Shown here in pieces: positions 28,390 to 38,003 of a stretch of DNA of 64,000 bases. The stretch's first letter is position 1, and every line of letters starts with the position of its first letter. The position numbers and the translations under genes are program-made. The notes below the pieces were generated by a model. It had not been told where the DNA came from, ran no database searches, and was given only the letters and a program-made list of their open reading frames with translations. Origin of the DNA: Fervidobacterium changbaicum (lineage in GTDB: Bacteria; Thermotogota; Thermotogae; Thermotogales; Fervidobacteriaceae); assembly GCF_004117075.1 (NCBI RefSeq), contig NZ_CP026721.1, forward strand, positions 496,001 through 560,000, read 5' to 3'.

Positions 28390-30853
28390 CTATAACTGCG
28401 AAATCTGCTACCATATCACCATCAGCTAAGTGGATTATCTTAACACCTTGAGCAACTCTTCCCCTTGGTGGCACATCTGCCACTTTGAACTTTATAGAAG
28501 CTCCGTCTTTTGTAAAGACCACAACTTCTTCGTCTCCCTTTACATAAGCAACTCCAACAACGGATCCTGTTTTTTCCACTTCTCCTATATTTTTGATTCC
28601 CAGTCCATCCCGGGATTGTTTCCTGTACTCACTTGCTTCCGTAAGCTTTCCAAAGCCTTTTTCAGTTATCGTTAGTATGTATCCAGTGTCGTCGTTCAAG
28701 ATTGTGGCTGAGACTACTTGGTCTCCTTCCCGTAACTTGATCCCCCTAACACCTGCGGCATTTCTTCCCATGGTCCTAACCTCATCAACAGGGAATCTTA
28801 TACTCATACCAAGTTTGGTAGAGATCAATACTGTACTTTCTTCATACTCTACACGCAAAACGGAAACAAGTTCGTCCCCATCTCTAAAGGTAATAGCTCT
28901 TATACCTTTTGACGTGATGTTCCTGAAATCTTCTAAACTGGTTCGCTTCACAACGCCGTTCTTTGTGACGAATAACAAATCCCCAGTGTAATCCGAAATA
29001 TCCATCATAGCAAGAACTCTTTCATTTGGCTCAAGTTTGATGTACTTGGTAATTGGTTTTCCTTTTGTAGCCCTGCTGCTTTCTTCTATATCTATGTTTT
29101 CGATTTCATAGACTTTTCCCTGTGAGGTAAAGAAGAGTGTCTTGTTATGTAGTTTCGTGTAGATGATTTGAGATATGATATCGTCATCCATTAGATTCGC
29201 ACCAGTGACACCTTTGCCGTTTCTTCTTTGTGTTCTAAATGCATTTAAGTCCATAAGTTTTAGGAAACCTTTTCGTGTGAGTGTCATAACGACGTCCTTG
29301 TTTGGTATAAGGTCTTTCTTATCAAATTTTGTGATTACTTCTTCATATTCTGTAATCTCTGTTCTCCTTTCATCTGCATATTTGTTCTTAAGCTCGAGTA
29401 ATTCCTGAACTATTACTTCATACACCTTTTCATCGCTCATTAAGAGTTCTTTTTCCTTTTCAAGTCTTACAAGGACTTCCCTGTATTCGGATTGGAGATT
29501 CTGCGTTTCAAGGTTGGTCAACCTGCCGAGCCTCATATCAAGCACGGCCTTTGCTTGTTCTTCTGTCATCTGTAGTATTTCCATGAGCTGAGACATGGCG
29601 TCTGCGGTATCTTTCGCATTTCTAATTATGTCAACCACCGTATCGATAGACCTTGAAGCCTTAATGAGCCCTTCGAGAATGTGCGCTCTACGAGAATCTT
29701 GCTGATATGCATACTGTGTCCTCTTCCTGATTACCTCAAACCTGTGTTTTATGTACGCTTCTATGAGTTGTTTTAAGTTCATTAATTTCGGCTGTTTATC
29801 GGCATCGATAACAAGGAATGTGGCGTTAAAACGTGTCTGAAGACTTGTCTTTTGGTAGAGATTGTTTAAGATGACATCTTCATTTATGTCTTCCGGAAAT
29901 TCAATGACGATCCTAAGTCCTTCTTTATCACTTTCATCCCTCAAGTCCTTAACAGGAACTTCTTCTTCTTGCAGATAACTTGCAATCTGATTTATCAAGT
30001 CGGCTTTACTTACACCATAAGGAATCTCAGTGATAATAATAGACTTTTTCTTCTTGTCCTGTTTAATCTCTACCTTTCCCCTAACTGTGAAGCTTCCCTT
30101 TCCGGTAACGTACATTTCCCTAATACCGGACTTACCTATTATGATTCCACCTGTTGGGAAGTCCGGACCTTTTATCACGTCTATTAACTCTTCTATGGAT
30201 ATATCTGGTTTTTTAATAACTGCGATTATTGCATCAACTACGTCGTTTAGATTGTGCGTTGGTATGCTCGTTGCCATTCCGACTGCAATACCACTTGCGC
30301 CATTTAGAAGTAGATTTGGTATCTTTGATGGCAGCACTTCTGGTTCTTGCAGTGAACCATCGAAGTTATCAAGCATGCGCACCGTTGATTTATCAATGTC
30401 CTCAAGCATTTCTTCGGCAATCTTATGTAGCCTCGCCTCGGTGTACCTCATCGCAGCGGGTGGATCGCGGTCAACAGAACCGAAATTTCCTTGACCTTCA
30501 ACAAGAGGGTATCTCATTGACCAGGGCTGGGCCATTCTCACAAGAGCTTCGTATATCGCAGCATCACCATGCGGGTGGTACTTACCCATGACTTCACCAA
30601 CGATACGCGCTGACTTCTTAAATGGCTTGTTATGGAGCAATCCAAGTTCATACATTGAGTACAGTATCCTTCGTTGAACCGGCTTAAGCCCATCCCTTAC
30701 ATCCGGTATGGCTCGACCGATGATAACGCTCATTGAGTAGCTCAAGTAAGACTTAACAAGCTCTTCTTCCAGTATGCGTTCTATCACGTTTGAATTGTTA
30801 TTCTCGTTGGATTCATTGCTGGGCAACGTTTCTTTTACTTCTTTTTCGTCCAC
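28376..30853 (-). CDS. gyrA: DNA gyrase subunit A
   Basis: 825 aa. The catalytic Tyr137 is in '[10 protein letters not shown]', preceded by '[21 protein letters not shown]'. The C-terminal beta-pinwheel has the GyrA-box '[10 protein letters not shown]', which separates gyrase from ParC. In the quinolone region the position of E. coli Ser83 is Ala (A98) and that of Asp87 is Glu (E102). An Asn/Ser/Glu-rich N-terminal tail of about 20 residues is extra. GTG start behind GGGAGGT. Confidence 0.96.
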   Translation of the reverse strand: MDEKEVKETLPSNESNENNNSNVIERILEEELVKSYLSYSMSVIIGRAIPDVRDGLKPVQRRILYSMYELGLLHNKPFKKSARIVGEVMGKYHPHGDAAIYEALVRMAQPWSMRYPLVEGQGNFGSVDRDPPAAMRYTEARLHKIAEEMLEDIDKSTVRMLDNFDGSLQEPEVLPSKIPNLLLNGASGIAVGMATSIPTHNLNDVVDAIIAVIKKPDISIEELIDVIKGPDFPTGGIIIGKSGIREMYVTGKGSFTVRGKVEIKQDKKKKSIIITEIPYGVSKADLINQIASYLQEEEVPVKDLRDESDKEGLRIVIEFPEDINEDVILNNLYQKTSLQTRFNATFLVIDADKQPKLMNLKQLIEAYIKHRFEVIRKRTQYAYQQDSRRAHILEGLIKASRSIDTVVDIIRNAKDTADAMSQLMEILQMTEEQAKAVLDMRLGRLTNLETQNLQSEYREVLVRLEKEKELLMSDEKVYEVIVQELLELKNKYADERRTEITEYEEVITKFDKKDLIPNKDVVMTLTRKGFLKLMDLNAFRTQRRNGKGVTGANLMDDDIISQIIYTKLHNKTLFFTSQGKVYEIENIDIEESSRATKGKPITKYIKLEPNERVLAMMDISDYTGDLLFVTKNGVVKRTSLEDFRNITSKGIRAITFRDGDELVSVLRVEYEESTVLISTKLGMSIRFPVDEVRTMGRNAAGVRGIKLREGDQVVSATILNDDTGYILTITEKGFGKLTEASEYRKQSRDGLGIKNIGEVEKTGSVVGVAYVKGDEEVVVFTKDGASIKFKVADVPPRGRVAQGVKIIHLADGDMVADFAVIGGEE

Positions 30854-30907
30854 TGGAAATTACCTCCCTATAGTTTTACCTAACATAATTGAAAAAGTTC
30901 AGTTCAA

Positions 30908-32875
30908 CTAAGAAATCTTTGCCCCCGGTTCTATTTCACTTGAGACTGTTAGCAATGTAAGCTTATCGTTTTTCTTCGCAGCAAGAAGCATACCCCTTGA
31001 TTCAATTCCCATAAGCTTTGCTGGTTTTAAATTCGCAACGACAACTATCAATTTCCCTACGAGTTCTTCTGGTTTGTAGAACTGAGCAATCCCAGCAACA
31101 ATCTGCCTTGTTCCAAGTTCACCAAGGTCAATCTGCAACTTGACTAATTTTTCAGATTTTTCAACTTTTTCTGCTGCTAACACCTTTGCAACTCTCAGGT
31201 CTACTTTTTTGAAATAATCTATATCTATAAGTTCCTCCACAGACACAACATTTTCACTTCCAACCTGACCGGCAACCTTTTCCTGTTTTTCCATAGTTTT
31301 CTCCCCCTGTTTTTGAGGTTGTTGTACTTTTTCAGTTTCTTTTTGCGTTTTTTCTATCTTCTTAAAAAGAGGTTCGCCGTGGATAACTTTGTTACCTTTA
31401 AGTATGTTCCAGCCTTCTAAGAGCTTTTCTGAGAACGCTTCACTTACTGAAAGTCTACTATAAATTTCCTTTGAAGAATTTGGCATCACGCAAGACACCA
31501 GAGTTGCTACTTTGAATATACTCTCGGTAACGAGCGAAAGAATCGTCCCAAGCCTTTCTTTATTACCTTCCTTAGCAAGTACCCACGGCTTTGTCTCATC
31601 GAAGTACTTGTTCAAATCGCCAATGAACTGCCATAGCACGTCGAGAGCTTCGGTAATTCTGTATTTATCCATAAGTTCGATGTACATTCGTTTTGTTTTC
31701 TCATAGTTTTCTACCAAATTCTTGTCTATTTCTTCCAGTTCGCCAATTCCTGGGATTTGTGAATCGAAATGTTTTACGATCATCGCCAAGGTTCGATGTA
31801 ATAGATTTCCGTAATCGTTTGCAAGGTCTGAATTGAGCCTTTTGATCAGGTTTTCCTCTGAGAAATCGCCATCTTTACCGAACATAATGTCCCTGACAAG
31901 GTAGTACCTAACAACGTCATTACCATACTTTTTGACGTATTCCCTAGGATCTATCGCATTTCCAAGCGACTTACTTATCTTCTGACCATTTACTGTCAGC
32001 CAACCGTGTGCGAAAATTTTCTTTGGCAATGGTAGTCCAACAGACATAAGCATTGCAGGCCAAATCAGGCTATGAAACCTGTTGATCTCCTTACCAATAA
32101 GATGCACATCAGCAGGCCACCACTTGTTGAAAGATTCCATATCATCTGGATACCCTATTGCAGAGACGTAATTTATCAGAGCATCAACCCAAACATATAT
32201 CACGTGCTCTGGATCATCTGGCATAGGAATGCCCCATTTCAATGTCGTACGTGTAATCGAAAGGTCTTTCAACCCGGATTCAAGAATCTTTAGCATCTCG
32301 TTTCGGCGGAAGTCAGGTTCGACAAAATCCGGATTTTCCCTGAAATGTTTTAAAAGTGCGTCATTGTATTTGGACAGTCTAAAGAAGTAATTTTCCTCTT
32401 TAATCAATTGCACCTCACGTTTACAAGATGGACATACGTGTTTACCATCTTCTGTGTGTTCGAGCTCGTCTTCATTCCAATATGTCTCACAAGGTACACA
32501 GTACCAGCCTTCATAGGTTCCTTTGTACACGTCTCCGTTTTCCATCATCTTGGCAACAAAGTACTGCACGGTTTTCATATGGTTTTCATCGGTTGTTCTG
32601 ATGAAATAATCGTTGGTAATTTCGAGTTCTCTCCAAAGTTCTTTAAACTTTTGAGCTAGTTCATCGCACAGCTGTTGTGGTTCAACGCCTTTCTCCCTTG
32701 CAGCTTGTGCTATTTTCTGCCCATGTTCATCGGTTCCCGTTAAATAAAAAACATCGTAACCCATCATTCTCTTAAAACGAGCAAAGATGTCTCCGACAAT
32801 AGTTGTATAAGAGCTTCCAATGTGCGGTTCTGCATTAACATAGTAAATAGGGGTGGTAATATAGAATTTCTTCAC
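30908..32875 (-). CDS. metG: methionyl-tRNA synthetase
   Basis: 655 aa from the GTG at 32875, 6 bp after GGAGGTG (a TTG at 32890 would cover that site). Class I motifs 'YYVNAEPHIGSSYT' and 'KISKSLGN' (KMSKS region), with a zinc knuckle 'CVPCETYW'...'CPSCK'. After a Gln/Lys/Glu linker (about 505-545) comes the C-terminal tRNA-binding OB-fold ('VDLRVAKVLAAEKVEKSEKL'), as in dimeric bacterial MetRS. Head of the long minus-strand run. Confidence 0.95.
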   Translation of the reverse strand: MKKFYITTPIYYVNAEPHIGSSYTTIVGDIFARFKRMMGYDVFYLTGTDEHGQKIAQAAREKGVEPQQLCDELAQKFKELWRELEITNDYFIRTTDENHMKTVQYFVAKMMENGDVYKGTYEGWYCVPCETYWNEDELEHTEDGKHVCPSCKREVQLIKEENYFFRLSKYNDALLKHFRENPDFVEPDFRRNEMLKILESGLKDLSITRTTLKWGIPMPDDPEHVIYVWVDALINYVSAIGYPDDMESFNKWWPADVHLIGKEINRFHSLIWPAMLMSVGLPLPKKIFAHGWLTVNGQKISKSLGNAIDPREYVKKYGNDVVRYYLVRDIMFGKDGDFSEENLIKRLNSDLANDYGNLLHRTLAMIVKHFDSQIPGIGELEEIDKNLVENYEKTKRMYIELMDKYRITEALDVLWQFIGDLNKYFDETKPWVLAKEGNKERLGTILSLVTESIFKVATLVSCVMPNSSKEIYSRLSVSEAFSEKLLEGWNILKGNKVIHGEPLFKKIEKTQKETEKVQQPQKQGEKTMEKQEKVAGQVGSENVVSVEELIDIDYFKKVDLRVAKVLAAEKVEKSEKLVKLQIDLGELGTRQIVAGIAQFYKPEELVGKLIVVVANLKPAKLMGIESRGMLLAAKKNDKLTLLTVSSEIEPGAKIS

Positions 32876-32918
32876 ATCTGGCACCTCCAAAAAATTGGTT
32901 TTCTAAGATTCTTAAATT

Positions 32919-32927
32919 ATTATACCA
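32919..32927 (-). promoter_or_regulatory. extended -10 promoter of the metG run
   Basis: TGGTATAAT on the minus strand (extended -10), about 45 bp before the metG GTG. No good -35 is seen, as is common with extended -10 elements. Confidence 0.65.
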
Positions 32928-32981
32928 CACCTTACGTAAACGTGTGTGAAGCTTGTGAAAACATACAGGGCTCTTCGTATT

Positions 32982-33021
32982 AAAAACGCGAGGTGGAAAA
33001 ACCGTTGGCTCCACCTCGCGT
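32982..33021 (-). terminator. terminator after the LysM protein gene
   Basis: Perfect 12-bp stem ACGCGAGGTGGA / TCCACCTCGCGT (32986-32997 / 33010-33021), followed by TTTTT on the minus strand. Confidence 0.88.
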
Positions 33022-33049
33022 CTGTTTGCTTTTTCTCGGAAATATTCGA

Positions 33050-34852
33050 TTATTTGGCTTCAAATAGCTCCTTCAAAGGCGGTATAAGATCCAGATACTT
33101 CTTGTAGTAAACAATTTCCCAACCGGGTCGAATAAGGTTTGGGTTTTTGATAATAGGGTTGAGTGTCATGAGTTCAACAATAGCAAGCGGTAATTCTTCA
33201 TCTGAAGTTGCGACGCCCAATCTATAAGCTATCTGGGCTAATGTATCGCCCGGTTTCACAGTATAAGCAAGCTGTACTAATGAAACCCTGTTATTGTCTT
33301 CCTTGATGTTCAAAACGTTTCCATCCAAGATTTTCTTAATCTGTGCAAAAAGAATATTCTGAACAGGCACTTCAAGCTCGCTCAGCACTGTTCCATCAAT
33401 AATCGCGTTTTGACCATAGGTCCTTATCGTTGGAACGGAAACAACAAACACATCGTTATCATCAACTGGTTTACTCATGAATTCCAGTTTTCTCACATCT
33501 TTCTTGTTCAGTACGACCTCGTAATTTATGTTCTCAAATATATCGTAAATCCATGGAGAACTTACAAGTGATTTTTCAAAAATAACCTTACCATCCTTAA
33601 ATGAGAGCAAAGTTAAACCGTTCTTGATAATATCCTTTACTTGCTTCCCTGTTAACCGCAGTGTCTTCACCGTGGTTGTCTTACCAACAATGGCATAAAG
33701 ATCCTTCCTTGTAATATCACCTTCAACAAAACCTTCGAAATTTGGGCTAAATACATTCCATATTCCTATGTGAGATTTTGTATATTCAATTATCGATTTA
33801 TTAACAAGCTCTGTAATTAAAGAATCTTCTAAAATAGCCATGTATTTGTTGAATCCTATCGTTTCTGTTGAATTCAAAACAGGCTCGTTCAACCATTTTT
33901 CAACTTGTGGTTCAAACTGTTGAGCCCAGCTTAACACATTCTCTACTGGTTTTATTTTTCCTACGTTGACATTCTGTATTGATACCTTGCTGATTTTCCA
34001 TTTACCAGCCTTTTGTGAAAGTGTTATATCTATTCGATTAACAGAGGCTCCTTCGCTACCCGGAAGCGAAAACACTTTGTTCTCTTTATTGACATTTGCA
34101 TAGACAATCGCTTGATTACCAAAAAGGAAAATATCCACATCTTTGCCAAATTCCTTAATCAATACGTCACCGATGTTGAGTCTGCTTTGTAATGCTATTT
34201 GCTTTCCAGTAACTGGATCGTAGTTGATTCCACCGCTGGTTGCAAGGATGATAATATCTGGAGCAACTTCAGTTTTTAAGGTCTGTATTGTTGTTCTGAT
34301 TTTACTGATGTAGTCTGAAGAGACCAAATTTCCATATGGTGGAACAACTCCAATCGTAGCAACCTTTACACCTTTTGAGAAAACTTTAACATAATAATTT
34401 TTGACAAAATCGAATTTATTAGTCAAATTAGCAGCAAGAACATACGGTTTTAGACTTTTTAAGGTGTTTTCAAATTGTTTTCGCTCAAGTCCTAGTTCAA
34501 ATGTACCAGGGACAAACACATCGTACCCGATCTGGTTAAACAAAGAAACAACGGGATTCTCAAGGATATTTTTCTCCACAAAATAATCACCGAAAGGGCT
34601 ACCATAAAACAAGTTTCCGGTATCGACTAGCAACAAATCTGAATTTGCCTGACGGAGCTGGTTAACGTAAGAGTATATCTGCACTAGACCTTTTGGTTCA
34701 TAAGTGCTTGTGAAGTAATTAAAAGGTAGGACATTTCCATAAACGTTCGCCGTATGGATAATGGATACCGTAGCTGAAGTGGTCTGGGCGAAAACAAAAA
34801 CCGCAAAAAGTGTTAGGATCGACAGTATAACAATAATCCTACTTTTTCTCAT
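33050..34852 (-). CDS. exported 5'-nucleotidase-fold protein without metal ligands, C-terminal LysM
   Basis: 600 aa. A signal peptide (about 1-22), a UshA-like metallophosphoesterase domain (about 28-290), a 5'-nucleotidase C-terminal domain (about 320-510) and a LysM domain (about 540-590, 'YTVKPGDTLAQIAYRLGV'). The metal-site motifs are all altered: 'HTANVYG' where the family has HTND.HG (N36, Y38), 'DTGN' for D.GD (N80), 'GTFE' for GNHE (T117, F118) and 'FGNQA' for GHSH. I read it as a pseudoenzyme held at peptidoglycan by LysM. It overlaps tdk by 4 bp. Confidence 0.85.
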   Translation of the reverse strand: MRKSRIIVILSILTLFAVFVFAQTTSATVSIIHTANVYGNVLPFNYFTSTYEPKGLVQIYSYVNQLRQANSDLLLVDTGNLFYGSPFGDYFVEKNILENPVVSLFNQIGYDVFVPGTFELGLERKQFENTLKSLKPYVLAANLTNKFDFVKNYYVKVFSKGVKVATIGVVPPYGNLVSSDYISKIRTTIQTLKTEVAPDIIILATSGGINYDPVTGKQIALQSRLNIGDVLIKEFGKDVDIFLFGNQAIVYANVNKENKVFSLPGSEGASVNRIDITLSQKAGKWKISKVSIQNVNVGKIKPVENVLSWAQQFEPQVEKWLNEPVLNSTETIGFNKYMAILEDSLITELVNKSIIEYTKSHIGIWNVFSPNFEGFVEGDITRKDLYAIVGKTTTVKTLRLTGKQVKDIIKNGLTLLSFKDGKVIFEKSLVSSPWIYDIFENINYEVVLNKKDVRKLEFMSKPVDDNDVFVVSVPTIRTYGQNAIIDGTVLSELEVPVQNILFAQIKKILDGNVLNIKEDNNRVSLVQLAYTVKPGDTLAQIAYRLGVATSDEELPLAIVELMTLNPIIKNPNLIRPGWEIVYYKKYLDLIPPLKELFEAK

Positions 34853-35448
34853 GCTCTTCCCTCCTTGTTATCTCTGATTTCACCATTTTTCTCATACCTT
34901 TCGTAACACTCCTTACAAACGGCAATGTATTTATCCTTTCCACCTACATCGAAAACACCACCGTTACTTTTCAGCTTGTACGATAGTGTTGCTTTGTACT
35001 CACCACACACCTCGCAGACTGCCTTTTTCTTGATTACTTCGTCAGCCAAAGCCATTAATTTTGCTGTTGTCTCAAAAGGTTCCCATAAATAGCTCATGTC
35101 CAGTCCGGCACAATAAACATCCACTCCATCCAAGGCTATTTCCTTAACTATAACGGCCAGTTCCGCGTCAAAAAAGTGGACCTCGTCTATAAAGACCGCA
35201 TCCGGCTTCTCTTTCAGCGTCTGATAATACTCGAACAACTCCTTTGTGTCCTTCACAACTCGTGCAGGCATTTTGTGAAATTTGTGAGTTACAACATCAT
35301 CCGCACTGTAACGTGTATCAATCGCCGGTTTGAAAATGAGCGTTTTTTTCCTACCAATTTCATAAATCTCAGCAAAATTAAGAAGTTCTGTCGTCTTACC
35401 AGAGTACATGGGACCTGTGATTACTGTTAATTTTCCTACAGTGGTCAT
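34849..35448 (-). CDS. tdk: thymidine kinase
   Basis: Phosphorylates thymidine for salvage; 199 aa, type II TK. P-loop 'GPMYSGKTTE' (about 12-21), 'FIDEVHFF' (catalytic Glu and Mg-binding Asp), and a zinc site 'CEVCG'...'CKEC' in the lasso domain. ATG with GGGGGAG upstream. The 4-bp overlap with the LysM/nucleotidase-fold gene is unexplained functionally, though both families deal with nucleosides. Confidence 0.95.
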   Translation of the reverse strand: MTTVGKLTVITGPMYSGKTTELLNFAEIYEIGRKKTLIFKPAIDTRYSADDVVTHKFHKMPARVVKDTKELFEYYQTLKEKPDAVFIDEVHFFDAELAVIVKEIALDGVDVYCAGLDMSYLWEPFETTAKLMALADEVIKKKAVCEVCGEYKATLSYKLKSNGGVFDVGGKDKYIAVCKECYERYEKNGEIRDNKEGRA

Positions 35449-35576
35449 AACTAAAAAGGCACTCCCCCTGTTTTTGATAATCTACTTTTTGAAAGGTTTT
35501 TATCGAACTTCTTTAAATATATTACCATAAAATTTGATTTTTGTCGACAAAGTTACAAAGCCTCGTTTCTTAAAAC

Positions 35577-35606
35577 TTATCAAACTAACTTTTTATCTGG
35601 TATAAT
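35577..35606 (+). promoter_or_regulatory. tatD-ruvA promoter
   Basis: Extended -10 TGGTATAAT (TATAAT at 35601-35606) with a weak -35 TTATCA (35577-35582) at 18-bp spacing. Confidence 0.7.
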
Positions 35607-35632
35607 TATAGCAGGAAAAGGAGGAATAACCA

Positions 35633-36469
35633 ATGGATCAAGGAAGGAAAATAATTGATACGCATGCGCATCTACATATGCCCCACTTCAAAGCTGATTT
35701 TCGTGATGTTTTAACGAGAACTGCACAACTGCACTTTGTGCTTAATGTTTCAACAAGCTTGCAAGACATGGAACCATGTATCTCCATTTCAAACAGCTTA
35801 CCAAATACCTACTTAGCAATAGGAATCCATCCTCATGATTCGAAAGAAGCACACGAAATCGGCACAAAGTATCTGGATATTCTTGAAGAAAAGGCAACAA
35901 AAATAAATAGGATCATCGCAATAGGCGAAATAGGATTAGATTATTTCAGGAATATTTCACCTGTCGATATTCAGAAAAAAGTTTTCGCAGACCAACTTGC
36001 ACTGGCATTGGAGTTGCATTTACCGGTAATTTTGCATATCAGAGATGCGTACGAAGATACATATGATATCCTTAAGGCATTTTCTTCAGAAGATTTAAAA
36101 GGGATAGTACATGCGTTCGGTGCTGATGAAACTTGGGCAAAAAGGTTTGTGAAGCTTGGATTTAAACTTGGTATTGGAGGTCCCATTACATATCCAAAGA
36201 ACGAAATGCTAAGAAACGTGGTCAAAATAATAGGAAGGGAAAATATTGTCCCCGAAACAGATTGTCCTTACTTACCACCGCAACAGTATCGAGGTAAGCG
36301 AAACGAACCAATTTATGTTTCATACGTATATGACGAACTTGAAAGGATATTTGGCTCCGATGTTTCGGAAACGATGTGGAGTAACGTAAAAGAAATCTTC
36401 CGTGATATTATAAGCGATAAATTGTTCAAGGTTGAACAACAAGAACCACTCGGAGATGATGCAAAATGA
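35633..36469 (+). CDS. tatD: TatD-family metal-dependent deoxyribonuclease
   Basis: 278 aa TIM barrel. Metal ligands in 'DTHAHLH' (H11, H13), 'GEIGLDYF', 'LHIRDA' and 'PETDCPYL'. TatD enzymes are 3'-5' nucleases acting on damaged DNA or RNA. ATG behind GGAGGAA. It overlaps ruvA by 4 bp (ATGA), which supports a DNA-repair role. The last ~20 residues ('KVEQQEPLGDDAK') are a charged extension. Confidence 0.92.
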   Translation: MDQGRKIIDTHAHLHMPHFKADFRDVLTRTAQLHFVLNVSTSLQDMEPCISISNSLPNTYLAIGIHPHDSKEAHEIGTKYLDILEEKATKINRIIAIGEIGLDYFRNISPVDIQKKVFADQLALALELHLPVILHIRDAYEDTYDILKAFSSEDLKGIVHAFGADETWAKRFVKLGFKLGIGGPITYPKNEMLRNVVKIIGRENIVPETDCPYLPPQQYRGKRNEPIYVSYVYDELERIFGSDVSETMWSNVKEIFRDIISDKLFKVEQQEPLGDDAK

Positions 36470-37029
36470 TAGAGCAAATTCGAGGAAGGTTCTTAGGTCG
36501 TAGCGAAGGGAAGGTCCTTGTTGACGTAGGAAATATCGTACTGGGAATTATCTGCGATGCAGAAAGCTTTTCCGAAACTACCGAAGGTGAAGAAGTTGTT
36601 GTGTATACAAAACTGATAGTCTCACAGGAAGATATGAGTATATACGGGTTCAATTCAAAGGAAAAAAGAGATGTATTCGAAAAGCTCATAAAGGTATCTA
36701 AGTTGGGACCTAAGAGTGCAATAAAGATCCTTTCATCAGCAAGTATAGAACTTCTGTCAACTGCAATAGCAAACGGCGACATCGAAAGACTATCTTCGAT
36801 CCCTGGAATTGGTAAAAAGACTGCTGAAAGGATAGTTGCCGAACTCAAAGATGAGTTTGAACCTATGCAGGTTGATGAGGTATCACTCGAAGCAATCGAA
36901 GCTCTTGTATCGCTTGGATATGCAAAATCACAAGCTCAAAATGCTGTAAAACATGCAAGAAAAGAATTTCCAGACGCTTCCTTATCCAAGCTGATAAAAG
37001 AGTCACTCAAGATTTTATCGAAGATGTGA
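36466..37029 (+). CDS. ruvA: Holliday junction helicase subunit RuvA
   Basis: 187 aa. N-terminal OB-fold (about 1-62), tandem helix-hairpin-helix ('VSKLGPKSAIKILS' and 'LSSIPGIGKKTAERIVAELKD') that grips the junction, and a C-terminal domain III (about 140-187, 'EAIEALVSLGYAKSQA') that contacts RuvB. RuvB is not adjacent. Translation is coupled to tatD. Confidence 0.95.
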   Translation: MIEQIRGRFLGRSEGKVLVDVGNIVLGIICDAESFSETTEGEEVVVYTKLIVSQEDMSIYGFNSKEKRDVFEKLIKVSKLGPKSAIKILSSASIELLSTAIANGDIERLSSIPGIGKKTAERIVAELKDEFEPMQVDEVSLEAIEALVSLGYAKSQAQNAVKHARKEFPDASLSKLIKESLKILSKM

Positions 37030-37123
37030 AGAAAAATACTGTAGGCAAGAATGTCTAGAAGAAAGAAGGTATCGTTATGGGGTAAGTCCTTTTGGTGGAA
37101 TTTCAGCTACAAATTCACCAAGT

Positions 37124-37621
37124 GTGGTCAACCCCGTTTTAAGTTATAAATTAGACCCTGGAGAACCAGGAGTTCCATTTGGCGCACCGGCAAGTCAAAG
37201 TTTTCTGAGAGTGATTAGTCAGGAATTTGCCAACTATATGGACTTTAAAAAGCAAGCTGCCGAACAAGGTGGATTCATTGTATACGGTGGCATATACCTT
37301 GATGTTCAAAAGCGTGGTTCGTTCCTTGCAGCAGTTGCCGGTAAAACCAAAGTACTTATCTATGTTCCGGGGCAGAGGGATAACGGCCATTCGAACGAAA
37401 ATCAGCAAGGCAACATAGGTGAAGACTCCGATATAAAGAGAAGTGAAATCGAAAGGAAAATAGATGAATTGTATAGGAAACTCCAACAAACGGTTGACCC
37501 TACGGAGCGGGAAAAATTGTTCCAACAAATACTCTTACTCACGATGGCTATTAATGCACTTATGGTGGGCATGAGGATTCCTGAACTGCTCGTCGGAATG
37601 CTTTTAAACACAACGGTTTAG
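37124..37621 (+). CDS. unknown protein, probable start-region frameshift
   Basis: The frame opens with a GTG at 37124 that has no ribosome site. The same frame continues upstream without stop and reads 'VSPFGGISATNSPSVVNP', which looks like genuine N-terminus. An ATG at 37077 lies 7 bp after AAGAAGGT but reads ATG GGG TAA; one more G in the GGGG run would join it to the long frame. The protein (165 aa, or about 181 if joined) has a Gly/Pro-rich start, a beta-rich middle ('GGFIVYGGIYLDVQKRG'), a charged helix and a hydrophobic C-terminus (about 135-160). No family recognised. Confidence 0.6.
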   Translation: MVNPVLSYKLDPGEPGVPFGAPASQSFLRVISQEFANYMDFKKQAAEQGGFIVYGGIYLDVQKRGSFLAAVAGKTKVLIYVPGQRDNGHSNENQQGNIGEDSDIKRSEIERKIDELYRKLQQTVDPTEREKLFQQILLLTMAINALMVGMRIPELLVGMLLNTTV

Positions 37622-37664
37622 AGTAACGATATTCCGTGAAAAAACAACAGGGGGAGGGGCATTT

Positions 37665-37994
37665 GTGAAAATCTCAGAAATAGCAAAGGTCATAGGTTTA
37701 AGAGAGGTAGTTTTCTGCAATGATTATGAAATCGAACACTGTTACATTGGTGACTTATTAAGCGTTGTTATGCGTTCAGCACAGCAAAACACTATTTGGC
37801 TTACAGTTCAGAGCCATGTGAACATTATAGCTGTAGCTGCACTGACGGGTATTAAGGCGATCGTACTGTGCGAAGGACTAGATTTTACTCCGGATACAAT
37901 AGAAAAGGCTAAAGAAGAAGGTATCAACCTTTACTCTTCTTTAGAAAGTTCTTACATACTGGCTGGGAAGATTTACGAACTCGGCATTCGTTAA
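37665..37994 (+). CDS. DRTGG-domain protein
   Basis: 109 aa, GTG start 6 bp after GGGGGAGGGG. The sequence 'CYIGDLLSVVMRSAQQNTIWLTVQSHVNIIAVAAL' and 'KAIVLCEG' fits the small free-standing DRTGG-like domain seen beside PHP and GHKL genes in clostridial and Thermotogota hydrogenase loci. The biochemical role is unknown. First of three tightly packed genes (gaps of 9 and -13 bp). Confidence 0.75.
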   Translation: MKISEIAKVIGLREVVFCNDYEIEHCYIGDLLSVVMRSAQQNTIWLTVQSHVNIIAVAALTGIKAIVLCEGLDFTPDTIEKAKEEGINLYSSLESSYILAGKIYELGIR

Positions 37995-38003
37995 TTGTGA
38001 ATA

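Noticed and set aside
35449-35632. LexA binding site before tatD-ruvA
   Set aside because: ruvA is often SOS-controlled, but I found no CGAAC-N4-GTTCG-like or other palindromic site near the promoter at 35577-35606.
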